Shown here: positions 43,018-51,995 of the stretch, piece after piece
Position numbering within the stretch: the stretch's first letter is position 1
Layout: every line of letters begins with the position of its first letter
From: CAYMAZ01 sp964388575
GTDB taxonomy: Bacteria; Bacteroidota; Bacteroidia; Bacteroidales; DTU049
DNA length: 64,000 nt
NCBI GenBank assembly: GCA_964388575.1
Contig: CAYMAZ010000007.1
Coordinates: forward strand, 42,518 to 106,517
Direction: 5' to 3'
Made by a program: the position numbers and the translations under genes
The notes under the pieces: generated by a model
What the model was told of the DNA's origin: nothing
Databases searched by the model: none
What the model saw: only the letters and a program-made list of their open reading frames with translations

Positions 43018-43734
43018 ATGAAAACCATTGAAGTTTGTTTATCACCTGTACTTTATAAACATATACTTACAACACAACATTTTGGAGTTGCAGTCATAGA
43101 TGTTTTGCGAGCAACGACATCTATTACAACTGCTTTTGATTCAGGAGTTCACGAGATATTTCCCGTGGCTACGGATGAGGAAGCAAAGCATTTTAAAAAG
43201 CATGGTTGTTTGGTTGCAGCAGAAAGTGATGGAATTACTCTTGATTATGCAGATTTTGGAAATTCGCCGTTTTATTTCAGAAGTTCAGAAATAAATGGTA
43301 AATCCATCGCATATAAAACAACAAATGGAACGCAGACTATTAAAATGCTGGATGCATCAGACCGGGTTCTGATTGCTTCGTTTCTGAATCTTTCGGCTGT
43401 TGTTCAGTGGTTTCAGCGACATCAGATGAATGCTGTATTGCTTTGTTCCGGATGGAAAAACAAATTCAATCTTGAGGATTCTCTTCTAGCAGGAGCACTT
43501 GTTGAACAGTTATCACAACTTCCGGATTATAAAATAGAATGTGATGCAGCACATGCAGTTTTTGATTTATGGCAGTTGGCTAAAGCTGATCCTGTTGAAT
43601 ATATTCAGAAGGCCATGCATCGTGAGCGTTTGAGAAAGTTGGGACTGGACGACGTTTTGGAATTTTGTTTTTCGATAAATATATCATCTGTAATGCCTGA
43701 ATATGACGGTAAAAAAATCGTAGATGTTCAATAA
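43018..43734 (+). CDS. comB: 2-phosphosulfolactate phosphatase family protein (ComB)
   Basis: 238 residues of the ComB fold: VAVIDVLRATTSITTAFDSG near the start, YKTTNGTQTI in the middle and VLLCSGWKNKFNLEDSLLAGALVEQL. ComB removes phosphate from 2-phospho-3-sulfolactate in coenzyme M biosynthesis in methanogens; bacterial members may serve sulfolactate metabolism or a related phosphatase role. No other CoM or sulfolactate genes are visible, so the substrate here is open. Twelve bases separate it from the phospholipase-like gene, suggesting co-transcription. Confidence 0.85.
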   Translation: MKTIEVCLSPVLYKHILTTQHFGVAVIDVLRATTSITTAFDSGVHEIFPVATDEEAKHFKKHGCLVAAESDGITLDYADFGNSPFYFRSSEINGKSIAYKTTNGTQTIKMLDASDRVLIASFLNLSAVVQWFQRHQMNAVLLCSGWKNKFNLEDSLLAGALVEQLSQLPDYKIECDAAHAVFDLWQLAKADPVEYIQKAMHRERLRKLGLDDVLEFCFSINISSVMPEYDGKKIVDVQ

Positions 43735-43746
43735 CAATACATTGAA

Positions 43747-44748
43747 ATGAACAACAAATTATTGAGGAAAACCATTAGGATTATGCTTTTTGTGGCAATA
43801 ATGTTTTCGTTGTCACTGAAAAATGGCTTTTCCTGGGGCTTTTATTCACACAGAGTGATAAACCGGCATGCTGTTTTTTGTTTGCCTTCAGGCATGGTTG
43901 GGTTTTATAAGAAGCACATTGAATATCTCACGGAACATTCCATTGATCCTGATAAAATCAGCCGTGTGGATCCTGATGAAGCCCCAAGGCATTATATTGA
44001 TATGGAACATTTCGGTGATCCTGATGAAATTCCTTTGTACTGGAAAGATGCAGTACAAAAATATACCGAAGACTCTCTGAAAAGTTATGGGGTATTACCA
44101 TGGCATATTTCAACAATGTTATACAGACTGACTGAAGCTTTTAAGGAGCAGGATGCATTCAGGATATTGTTGCTGAGTGCAAGACTGGGGCATTATGTTG
44201 CAGATTCAACGATGCCGCTGCATACGACGAAATATTACAACGGACGAACACCAGAGCAGAGAGGGATACATGCCTTCTGGGAAACCAGAATACCTGAGTT
44301 GATTGCTTCGGAATTTAACTTTTTTGTTGGCAAAGCTTCGTATGTTGAAAACGGACAAATCCGGGCCTGGGATCTTGTTAAAGCAACACATGCCCAGGTT
44401 GACACCGTTTATGAGGTATATGACCACCTCATGCAAACATTTCAGGCTGACAGGGTCTATGTATATGATACCAGGGGAACTGTGACCAAACGTAACTATT
44501 CCCGGGAATTTGCACGTGCATTTGAGGAAGAATCAAACAGGATGATTGAGAGAAACATGAAAATTGCGGTTGTGAATGTTGCAAGTTTCTGGTATACAGC
44601 CTGGGTCAATGCCGGTCAGCCCGATCTAGACAGATTACTTGACAAGGATATTGTCAAACAGATGAAAAAGGAGAAGAAAGAACTTGATGAAATCTGGAGA
44701 ACCGGAAATGCCAAAGGGCGACCGAATCCGGAAGATGAAGAGCAATAA
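43747..44748 (+). CDS. Zinc-dependent phospholipase C / S1-P1-nuclease-like exported protein
   Basis: 333 residues with signal peptide (about 1-29) ending NGFS, so that the mature chain would start with the WGFYSHR segment typical of the fold (N-terminal Trp as zinc ligand). Further likely zinc ligands are in RHYIDMEHFGD, LGHYVADSTMPLHTT and GIHAFWE. The C-terminal part is helical and Lys/Glu rich. The fold covers bacterial phospholipase C and S1/P1 nucleases; which activity applies is not clear from sequence. It follows comB by 12 bases. Export and zinc use are inferred from the motif set. Confidence 0.85.
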   Translation: MNNKLLRKTIRIMLFVAIMFSLSLKNGFSWGFYSHRVINRHAVFCLPSGMVGFYKKHIEYLTEHSIDPDKISRVDPDEAPRHYIDMEHFGDPDEIPLYWKDAVQKYTEDSLKSYGVLPWHISTMLYRLTEAFKEQDAFRILLLSARLGHYVADSTMPLHTTKYYNGRTPEQRGIHAFWETRIPELIASEFNFFVGKASYVENGQIRAWDLVKATHAQVDTVYEVYDHLMQTFQADRVYVYDTRGTVTKRNYSREFARAFEEESNRMIERNMKIAVVNVASFWYTAWVNAGQPDLDRLLDKDIVKQMKKEKKELDEIWRTGNAKGRPNPEDEEQ

Positions 44749-44946
44749 TCAATATAAAAAGAATTATTTGCACATAAATAAACAATCCGTTGTTTAAAAA
44801 CAAAGAAGTATTTTCGGAATAAAACATAATTCACCACCAATTTATTTAATCGTTAGCCTACATAAAACCCATATAATAAGTATTATATAGACGAATTCAA
44901 TGTAATTGCAATACTAAAATTTATTTATACTAAAAATAAATTCACA

Positions 44947-44978
44947 TTTTTATTAAAGAAAAATATCTTTAATAAAAA
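44947..44978. promoter_or_regulatory. Perfect 13-bp inverted repeat, probable operator upstream of rex
   Basis: TTTTTATTAAAGA (44947-44959) and TCTTTAATAAAAA (44966-44978) are exact complements with a six-base centre. The repeat ends nine bases before the -7 element of rex and so covers the -33 area. It could be an operator for Rex itself or another regulator of the hydrogenase operon. Confidence 0.6.
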
Positions 44979-44986
44979 AATTCAAA

Positions 44987-44994
44987 TATCTTTG
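44987..44994 (+). promoter_or_regulatory. -7 element of the rex-hydCBA operon
   Basis: TATCTTTG, 16 bases upstream of the rex ATG. Confidence 0.6.
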
Positions 44995-45010
44995 CCAAAA
45001 AAGAGAATAT

Positions 45011-45670
45011 ATGAAAAATCAAACAGACAAAAGAGTTTTAACAGGAGTCCCGGAGCCGAGTGTAAGACGCATGCCTGCGTATCTAAATTTATTACGACAT
45101 TTAAAGCAAGAGGGATTTCTTCATATATCGGGACCACAAATCGGTGAAAAGCTGAACTATGACTCAACCCAGGTTGTTAAGGATTTGGCATATACTGGAG
45201 CAAGAGGGAAGCCAAAGATTGGATATAATGTTGGGGAACTGATTGATCAGCTTGAGGATTTTCTAGGATACAACCGAAACCATGAAGCATTTTTGGTGGG
45301 AGCCGGATTTCTTGGAAGTGCTTTAATGCAATATCAGGGCTTTTCCGATGCCGGGATGAAGATTGTGGCCGCTTTTGATACAGAAAAGAGTAAAATTGGA
45401 AAAGAAATATCAGGAGTTCCTGTATTTGATATTGAAAAGTTCCGAGATCTGGCAGGGCGGCTTCATATCACAATCGGAATCATCACAACACCCGGATCTG
45501 TTGCTCAGAATGTGGCTGATCTTATGGTTTGCTGGGGAATAAAAGCCATATGGAATTTTGCTCCCGTCAGTCTGAAGGTCCCATCACATATCATTGTTCA
45601 GAATACCCATATGTATGCAAATCTGGCAGTGATCATTAATAAACTGAAAGAACACGAAACAAATAAATAA
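45011..45670 (+). CDS. rex: Redox-sensing transcriptional repressor Rex
   Basis: 219 residues. The N-terminal winged helix (about 1-80: VPEPSVRRMPAYLNLL, LNYDSTQVVKDLAYTG) binds DNA. The C-terminal Rossmann domain (about 85-205: FLVGAGFLGSALMQYQGF) senses NADH against NAD+. Rex normally frees its operators when NADH rises, inducing fermentation or hydrogenase genes. It is first in the hydrogenase operon, 12 bases before hydC, and the perfect inverted repeat lies upstream. Self-control with the hydrogenase is plausible. Confidence 0.95.
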   Translation: MKNQTDKRVLTGVPEPSVRRMPAYLNLLRHLKQEGFLHISGPQIGEKLNYDSTQVVKDLAYTGARGKPKIGYNVGELIDQLEDFLGYNRNHEAFLVGAGFLGSALMQYQGFSDAGMKIVAAFDTEKSKIGKEISGVPVFDIEKFRDLAGRLHITIGIITTPGSVAQNVADLMVCWGIKAIWNFAPVSLKVPSHIIVQNTHMYANLAVIINKLKEHETNK

Positions 45671-45682
45671 AAAAATACTATT

Positions 45683-46186
45683 ATGGAAACACTGGCGGCT
45701 ACAGTTAACGAAAATGCAAGAAAATTCAGCAGTATTCTTGAAATCATTTCTAAATATGATAATGATAAAAGAAGATTAATCACCATTCTGCAGGAAGTCC
45801 AGGATGAATATCGCTATTTACCTCAGGAAGTTATCACATACATTGCAACAGCACTAAATATGCCTGTTGCTGAGGTATATGGTGTTGCAACGTTTTATGC
45901 GCATTTTTCACTTGAAGCAAAAGGAAAATATGTGATTAAGGTTTGTGACGGCACGGCATGTCATGTGAAAGGTTCAGGAAGATTACTCGACACGCTACGT
46001 GACACATTGCAATTGAATGGGGAAAAACATACAACAGACGACATGCTTTTCACACTGGAAGCAGTCAGTTGTCTCGGAGCCTGCGGACTTGCTCCGGTAA
46101 TGGTTGTGAATGACAAAGTTTATGGGGAGGTAAATGCAAAAAAATGTCATGAAATCATTGAGGAAATTAAAAAAAGCGAAGGCTAA
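45683..46186 (+). CDS. hydC: NuoE-like subunit of the bifurcating [FeFe] hydrogenase (HydC)
   Basis: 167 residues. The thioredoxin-fold [2Fe-2S] domain shows cysteines in CDGTACHVKGS and SCLGACGLAPV, spaced as in NuoE/HydC. The front half is helical. In HydABC enzymes this subunit passes electrons between the NAD(H) and ferredoxin sides with HydB. It lies between rex and hydB with gaps of 12 and 11 bases. Relatives also occur in formate dehydrogenases, but the next two genes fix the assignment. Confidence 0.93.
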   Translation: METLAATVNENARKFSSILEIISKYDNDKRRLITILQEVQDEYRYLPQEVITYIATALNMPVAEVYGVATFYAHFSLEAKGKYVIKVCDGTACHVKGSGRLLDTLRDTLQLNGEKHTTDDMLFTLEAVSCLGACGLAPVMVVNDKVYGEVNAKKCHEIIEEIKKSEG

Positions 46187-46197
46187 AAAAAAATAAT

Positions 46198-48129
46198 ATG
46201 GACTTAATCCCGATTACTATGAAAACACTAACAGGAACTGACCTGAAAAGGGTCAAAGATGAATACACAAGATCAGCCAAAACCATACAGAAAAGAATTG
46301 TGATATGTGCAGGGACAGGCTGTATTGCCAATGGTGCACTTGAAGTGTATGCTGCTTTTGAGAAGGAACTGAAAAGCAAAGGTCTGGAAATCTTTTGTGA
46401 TCTTGAATTAAAAAATGAGGAACACACACATACATATCAGTTAACAGGCAGCGGTTGTCAGGGCTTTTGCGCACAGGGACCACTGGTAAATATCCTTCCA
46501 GATGAGGTCATGTATGCCAAGGTCAAGCCTTCAGATGTTGAAGAAATTATCTCTGAAAGTATTCTGAAGGATGATATTATTGAAAGATTATTGTACACAA
46601 ATCCGGCTGATGGGAAGAAAAGCCGGGGACAAACAGAAATACCATTTTATAAAAGGCAGAACAGACTTGTTTTGGGCGAATGTGGACATGTTGATCCCGA
46701 AAATATCAGGGAATATATATCACATGATGGCTACTTTGCTGCCAGAAAAGCATTTTGCGATATGCGTTCTGAAGATATTTGCAAAGAAATAACAGAATCT
46801 GGTCTTCGCGGACGTGGTGGTGGTGGTTTCCCCACTGGCAGAAAGTGGGAACTGACACTTGCAGAAAAAAATGAAAAGAAATACGTTATTTGTAACGGTG
46901 ATGAAGGCGATCCGGGTGCTTTTATGGACAGAAGTCTGATGGAAGGCAATCCTCATCGTGTACTTGAGGGGATGATGATTGCAGCTCGTGCAATAGGTGC
47001 TGACGAAGGGTATGTTTATGTTCGTCTTGAATATCCTCTGGCTGTGAAACGAATGAAAAAAGCCATTGCTGATGCGATGGAGTCAGGAGTGCTTGGCCAT
47101 AATGTTTTCGGAAGCGGTCATGATATGTTTATTCATATCATGGAAGGAGCAGGTGCATTTGTATGTGGAGAGGAAACGGCTCTGATTGCTTCAGTTGAAG
47201 GTAAAAGGGGAATGCCGATGCCCAAGCCTCCTTTTCCTGCACAAAAGGGTTTGTTCAACAAGCCAACAGTCATTAATAATGTGGAAACACTTGCCGCAGT
47301 TCCGCTGATTGTCAGAAATGGTTCAGAATGGTTTAATATCCATGGGACTACAGGCTCTAAAGGCACAAAAACATTTGCCCTGACAGGACATGTTGCCAAT
47401 ACAGGACTTATTGAAGTCCCGTTCGGGACAACACTCAGGGAAATCGTATACAATATTGGCGGAGGAGTGACTGATAATAACGGCAAAATTACCGGAGACG
47501 GCTTTAAGGCTGTTCAAATCGGAGGGCCATCAGGAGGATGTCTTACGGAAGAAGATCTAGATCTGCCTCTGGATTATGATAACCTGATTGCCAAAGGTGC
47601 AATGGTTGGATCCGGAGGGCTTGTTGTCATGAATAAACAATCCTGTATGGTACAGATTGCCAGGTTTTTTATGAATTTCACCCAACATGAAAGTTGTGGT
47701 AAATGTGTGCCGTGCCGTGAAGGAACCAAGCAAATGCTGTCGCTTCTTGATGAAATCATCAGTGGTGAAGCGGATATGGAAACCTTTAACATGCTGGAAG
47801 AAGTTGCGCATGTCGTTAAGAAAGCATCATTATGCGGCCTTGGAAAAACAGCTCCGAGTCCGGTGATTTCAACCATTGAAAAATTTAAGGAAGAATATCT
47901 CGATCATATTGTCAACAAAAAATGCCGCACAAACAATTGCAAATCGCTGACACTGATAAGCATAGATGCTGAGAAGTGTATAGGATGCACGGCCTGTGCA
48001 AGAAAGTGCCCTGTCGGTGCTATTACGGGAGAAAAGAAAATGGTACATTCAATCAATCCTGACGTATGCACAAAATGCGGAGTTTGTCATCAGGTGTGCA
48101 AATTTGACGCAATCATTGGCTTTAATTAA
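46198..48129 (+). CDS. hydB: NuoF-like subunit of the bifurcating [FeFe] hydrogenase (HydB)
   Basis: 643 residues. An N-terminal thioredoxin-like [2Fe-2S] domain (about 33-120: VICAGTGCIANGA, GCQGFCAQG) precedes a NuoF core. The FMN/NAD site is seen as RGRGGGGFPTGRKWEL and GDEGDPGAFMDR. The [4Fe-4S] site is ESCGKCVPCREGT. The C-terminal 70 residues hold two 4Fe-4S motifs (CIGCTACARKCP and CTKCGVCHQVC). The domain order is that of the large HydB of electron-bifurcating enzymes. It joins NADH and ferredoxin electrons, which HydA uses to make H2. An ATG seven codons later is a possible start. Confidence 0.95.
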   Translation: MDLIPITMKTLTGTDLKRVKDEYTRSAKTIQKRIVICAGTGCIANGALEVYAAFEKELKSKGLEIFCDLELKNEEHTHTYQLTGSGCQGFCAQGPLVNILPDEVMYAKVKPSDVEEIISESILKDDIIERLLYTNPADGKKSRGQTEIPFYKRQNRLVLGECGHVDPENIREYISHDGYFAARKAFCDMRSEDICKEITESGLRGRGGGGFPTGRKWELTLAEKNEKKYVICNGDEGDPGAFMDRSLMEGNPHRVLEGMMIAARAIGADEGYVYVRLEYPLAVKRMKKAIADAMESGVLGHNVFGSGHDMFIHIMEGAGAFVCGEETALIASVEGKRGMPMPKPPFPAQKGLFNKPTVINNVETLAAVPLIVRNGSEWFNIHGTTGSKGTKTFALTGHVANTGLIEVPFGTTLREIVYNIGGGVTDNNGKITGDGFKAVQIGGPSGGCLTEEDLDLPLDYDNLIAKGAMVGSGGLVVMNKQSCMVQIARFFMNFTQHESCGKCVPCREGTKQMLSLLDEIISGEADMETFNMLEEVAHVVKKASLCGLGKTAPSPVISTIEKFKEEYLDHIVNKKCRTNNCKSLTLISIDAEKCIGCTACARKCPVGAITGEKKMVHSINPDVCTKCGVCHQVCKFDAIIGFN

Positions 48130-48143
48130 AAACAACAACAACT

Positions 48144-50204
48144 ATGGAAACAAAAGGAACTATGATCATTGACGGGATGACAATCCCCATTGAAAATGAG
48201 AAAAATATTCTGGAAGTCATCAGAAAGGCAGATATTGAACTTCCAACGTTCTGTTATCATTCACATCTGAGTACATACGGTGCATGCCGGTTGTGTGTGT
48301 GTGACGTTGAAGGTATGGGAATTCAGGCAACATGTACAATAACCCCAAAAGATGGGATGGTTGTAAAAACCAATACGGATGAAGTAAGAAAGATCAGAAA
48401 GATCAACCTTGAGCTATTGCTTGCCAATCATGAGATTACATGCCCGACCTGTTCACGGTCAAACAATTGTAAACTTCAGGATTTAACAAGACGTTTGGGT
48501 GTTGAAAAAGTAAGATTTAAAAAAACAGACAAAACAGAACCAGTGGACAACAATTCACATAGTATCATACATGATCCGAATAAATGTGTTTTATGCGGTG
48601 ATTGTGTCCGGGTTTGTAAGGAAATTCAATCTGTCGGAGCGATTGATTTTGTCAATCGTGGTTCAAAAACAACCGTTGCACCTGCATTTCTCAAAAGCTT
48701 AAAAGATGTTGAATGTGTGTATTGCGGACAATGTGTCTCAGTGTGTCCCGTTGGTGCCCTGATTCCAAAACCCGAGACTGAAGAAGTGTGGAAAGCGTTG
48801 AATGATCCTGACAAATATGTTGTTGCACAACTTGCTCCTGCTGTGAGGGTTGCGCTTGGAGAAGGTTTCGGAATGGATACCGGCAGTATCAGCACGGGGC
48901 AAACTGTAGCAGCGCTGAAGAAACTCGGATTTAATCAGGTTTATGACACATCTTTTGCAGCAGATCTGACTGTTTTTGAAGAAGCAACTGAGTTCATACA
49001 AAGAAAACTGAAAGGAGAAAAATTGCCACAATTCACTTCTTGTTGTCCTTCCTGGGTGAAATTTGCAGAACAATATTATCCGGAGCTACTCCCGAATCTT
49101 TCAACATGCAAATCTCCGCAACAGATGTTTGGGAGTATTGCAAGGGAAATACTTCCAGGGTTACTAAACATTCGTCCTGATCAACTTGTCATCGTTTCGG
49201 TTATGCCTTGTACAGCAAAAAAATACGAAGCCAAACGTGAAGAATTTATTCATGACGGAGTTGCAGAAGTTGACCATGTGCTCAGCACTGAAGGTTTGGG
49301 GAGGATGATACATGAAGCAGGGCTGCAGTTTAAAAAACTTACGCCTGAATCCTTTGATCTTCCTCTTGGGTTTAAAACAGGTGCCGGAGTGATTTTTGGC
49401 AATACAGGGGGTGTAAGCGAAGCTGTTCTCCGGTTTGCGTATGAAAAGCTAACAGGCGAAAGACTTCTGAAAACAGATTTTGAAATGGTCAGAGGTTCTG
49501 ACGGGATCAAAACAGTAGAACTTGAGCTGGGAGAAGTAACCCTAAAGTTGGGAATTGTTCACAGTCTCTCAAATGCAAGGGAATTGTGTGAGAAAGTGAG
49601 TAAAGGAGAATCAGATTATGATCTGATAGAAGTTATGGCATGTCCAGGCGGATGTATCTCCGGTGGTGGTCAGCCTGTGAACTTTGAGTCTGATTTCCGT
49701 GAAAAACGTACAAATGCCATTTACAATGTTGACAAGCAGCTTCAACTCCATAAGCCACAGGATAATCCTTATGTAAAGGAACTTTATAAAATGACTTTGG
49801 GAGAAATGGGCGGAGAAAAGGCACATCAGCTTTTGCACACTCACTATCACAGTAGAAAAAGAATCAATGATCAGCTGTTAACCATCAGGGACACACAACA
49901 TCCGAAAATTGAAGTGTGTGTTTGTGTGGGCACTAACTGCTTTGTCAGGGGGTCACAGGACTTGCTCAAAAGCTTAATCCGCTATGTAACTGATAATAAA
50001 CTGGAAGACTTTGTTGAAATTGACGGGCAGGAGGAGATGGTAGATGTGAAAGCAACGTTTTGTTTTGAACGATGTGACAGAGGACCTGTAGTCAGGATCA
50101 ACAATACTGTGATCGAACATGCTGATTTTGAAAAATGCAGAACAATTCTAGGCGAGGAAATACACAAAACTCTTGATCTAATGAAAACTGCACCCAACTT
50201 ATAG
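48144..50204 (+). CDS. hydA: [FeFe] hydrogenase catalytic subunit with C-terminal [2Fe-2S] domain (HydA)
   Basis: 686 residues. N-terminal [2Fe-2S] plant-type ferredoxin domain (Cys37, 48, 51, 64), His/Cys-ligated cluster (about 93-115), and two 4Fe-4S motifs (CVLCGDCVRVC near 148 and CVYCGQCVSVC near 191). The H-cluster domain follows: L1 FTSCCPSW with Cys300/301, L2 VMPCTAKKYE with Cys355, and L3 MACPGGCISGGGQP with Cys500/504. All catalytic residues are present, including the proton-relay Cys300. A final NuoE-like [2Fe-2S] domain (about 588-670, Cys594/599/640/644) extends the chain. It completes the trimeric bifurcating hydrogenase. Confidence 0.96.
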   Translation: METKGTMIIDGMTIPIENEKNILEVIRKADIELPTFCYHSHLSTYGACRLCVCDVEGMGIQATCTITPKDGMVVKTNTDEVRKIRKINLELLLANHEITCPTCSRSNNCKLQDLTRRLGVEKVRFKKTDKTEPVDNNSHSIIHDPNKCVLCGDCVRVCKEIQSVGAIDFVNRGSKTTVAPAFLKSLKDVECVYCGQCVSVCPVGALIPKPETEEVWKALNDPDKYVVAQLAPAVRVALGEGFGMDTGSISTGQTVAALKKLGFNQVYDTSFAADLTVFEEATEFIQRKLKGEKLPQFTSCCPSWVKFAEQYYPELLPNLSTCKSPQQMFGSIAREILPGLLNIRPDQLVIVSVMPCTAKKYEAKREEFIHDGVAEVDHVLSTEGLGRMIHEAGLQFKKLTPESFDLPLGFKTGAGVIFGNTGGVSEAVLRFAYEKLTGERLLKTDFEMVRGSDGIKTVELELGEVTLKLGIVHSLSNARELCEKVSKGESDYDLIEVMACPGGCISGGGQPVNFESDFREKRTNAIYNVDKQLQLHKPQDNPYVKELYKMTLGEMGGEKAHQLLHTHYHSRKRINDQLLTIRDTQHPKIEVCVCVGTNCFVRGSQDLLKSLIRYVTDNKLEDFVEIDGQEEMVDVKATFCFERCDRGPVVRINNTVIEHADFEKCRTILGEEIHKTLDLMKTAPNL

Positions 50205-50219
50205 GAATTGTTCTGCTGT

Positions 50220-50258
50220 CCCTGATCCCGGAGCAAGTGCTCCGGGATCAGGGTTTTT
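50220..50258 (+). terminator. Strong terminator-like hairpin between hydA and the sensory hydrogenase gene
   Basis: CCCTGATCCCGGAGC (50220-50234) and GCTCCGGGATCAGGG (50239-50253) form a perfect 15-bp stem around AAGT, followed by five T. It sits 15 bases after hydA and 20 bases before the next start codon, with no promoter element after it. It should stop or attenuate transcription into the next two genes. Confidence 0.85.
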
Positions 50259-50278
50259 AAAATATAAATAAAAGAATT

Positions 50279-51991
50279 ATGAAAGCCGGCAGTGAAAAAA
50301 AAACAATCGTATACACAACCAGGGCAAAGTGCAGGGACTGCTACAGATGTGTAAGAGTATGTCCCGTACATGCTATCAAAATGGAAAACGGACAAGCACA
50401 GGTTATCAGGGAAAAATGTATTTCCTGTGGCACATGTATCCGGGAATGTCCTCAACAAGCAAAGTCATATACGACAGAATACGGAAAAGTTCTGCAAATG
50501 CTTGAAGCCGGAAAAAAGCCTGTGATCAGTATTGCACCTTCATATGTAACGTATTATCCCCATTGGGAGCGTATGCGTTTGGCATCAGCACTCCGAGCTT
50601 CTGGATTTGATTATATTGCAGAAACATCAGTAGCTGCTAAACTGACAGCAACAACGACGGCAACATACATTGCACAGCATCCCGATAAAAACCATCTTTG
50701 TTCTGCCTGCCCTGCTGTTGTAAATTATGTAATGAATCATGCTCCGGAATATGAACAATACCTTGTTCCTGTGGCTGCACCTATGACAGCACATGCTGTA
50801 ATTTTGAAAAAGATGTTTCCCGAACAACCTTTTGTTTTTGCGGGTCCATGTGTGGCCAAAAAAGATGAAGCGACTATTTCTGAAAATAAGGATATGGTTG
50901 ATGCTGTGCTTACGTTTGAAGAACTTGATGAACTTATGAAGCTGAGAGGTGTGGCGCTTGATAAATGTGAAGAAAGCAAGTTTGACATGATCTGCAGCAA
51001 CGATTCAAACCTGTTTCCACTGGAGGGTGGATTGTTGAAAACAGCCGGAATGCAAACGGATTATCTTAATGCCGAAATCGTTGCTGTAAGCGGATTTTCT
51101 GACATGAAAAAAGCGTTGAAAATACTGTCTCAAAAGAGAAATAAGCAAATTATTGTAGAGCCATTGTTTTGTAAGCATGGGTGTATAAACGGACCCGTCT
51201 GTTCCGAAGAAGAAGATGTTTTCATTAAGAAACAACAGCTGATTGACAATGCTGTTGAAAACAAAACTGATGAAAACCATGAGCTCCCGGAGAATCTTGA
51301 CATCAGTGTTCATTTTGAAAGAGGAATTCCTGAAAAAAAAGAATTTTCTGAAGCTGAAATTGCAAAAGTTTTAAATTCCATTGGAAAATTTAAAAAGGAA
51401 GATGAGTTAAACTGTACAGCATGCGGATACAACTCCTGCAGGGAAAAAGCAATTGCTGTACTTCAGGGAATGGCTGTTCCGGAAATGTGTATGCCTTTCA
51501 TGCGACAGCTTGCTGAACAAAAGTTTGACACACTTATTCAACATGATCCCAATGGAATTGTAACGCTGAATAAAAATCTGGAAATTACACATATTAATGA
51601 TGCTTTCAGAAAAATGTTTTCCTGTTCGGATGCAGTGATTGGTAAACACATTTCATACCTTGCAGATCCCGAACCTTTTGAAAAGTTAAGTACAGGTGCG
51701 TCAAATCTGATAAAACAGACAGTCGTGTATCAGGGCTATAATCTTGTTTGTCATCAGATGTGCTACACATTGCCTGACCAGGATCAATATGTGGGAATAT
51801 TTGTGGATATTACAGGTTATCAGATGAATCATGATAAGCTCAAGGAAATAAAATCAGAAACACTTCAGAAAGCCGATGAACTGATCGCTCATCAGATAGA
51901 AATGGCTCAGGAGCTTGCAAAATTTCTGGGAGAACACACTTCAAGGGGAGAAGTGCTTTTGAATCAACTTATTCAATCAACAAAAAAATAG
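50279..51991 (+). CDS. Sensory-type [FeFe] hydrogenase-like protein with PAS domain (HydS-like)
   Basis: 570 residues. Two 4Fe-4S motifs near the start (CRDCYRCVRVC and CISCGTCIREC). The H-cluster-like domain has LCSACPAVV (Cys144, with Ala143 where catalytic enzymes have the proton-relay Cys), FAGPCVAKKDEA (Cys191) and EPLFCKHGCINGP (Cys298 and Cys302). All four cluster ligands are thus kept, and the pattern is that of sensory group C/D hydrogenases. A 4Fe-4S binding segment follows (Cys379, 382, 387, 404), then a PAS domain (about 417-515) and a helical tail. It probably senses H2 or redox state and passes the signal to the phosphatase encoded four bases downstream. Related layouts are known in the hfs genes of Thermoanaerobacterium. 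Confidence 0.88.
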   Translation: MKAGSEKKTIVYTTRAKCRDCYRCVRVCPVHAIKMENGQAQVIREKCISCGTCIRECPQQAKSYTTEYGKVLQMLEAGKKPVISIAPSYVTYYPHWERMRLASALRASGFDYIAETSVAAKLTATTTATYIAQHPDKNHLCSACPAVVNYVMNHAPEYEQYLVPVAAPMTAHAVILKKMFPEQPFVFAGPCVAKKDEATISENKDMVDAVLTFEELDELMKLRGVALDKCEESKFDMICSNDSNLFPLEGGLLKTAGMQTDYLNAEIVAVSGFSDMKKALKILSQKRNKQIIVEPLFCKHGCINGPVCSEEEDVFIKKQQLIDNAVENKTDENHELPENLDISVHFERGIPEKKEFSEAEIAKVLNSIGKFKKEDELNCTACGYNSCREKAIAVLQGMAVPEMCMPFMRQLAEQKFDTLIQHDPNGIVTLNKNLEITHINDAFRKMFSCSDAVIGKHISYLADPEPFEKLSTGASNLIKQTVVYQGYNLVCHQMCYTLPDQDQYVGIFVDITGYQMNHDKLKEIKSETLQKADELIAHQIEMAQELAKFLGEHTSRGEVLLNQLIQSTKK

Positions 51992-51995
51992 AAAC

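Noticed and set aside
46720..47876. Antisense frames within hydB
   Set aside because: All are inside a well-supported gene with complete motifs and show no initiation signals.
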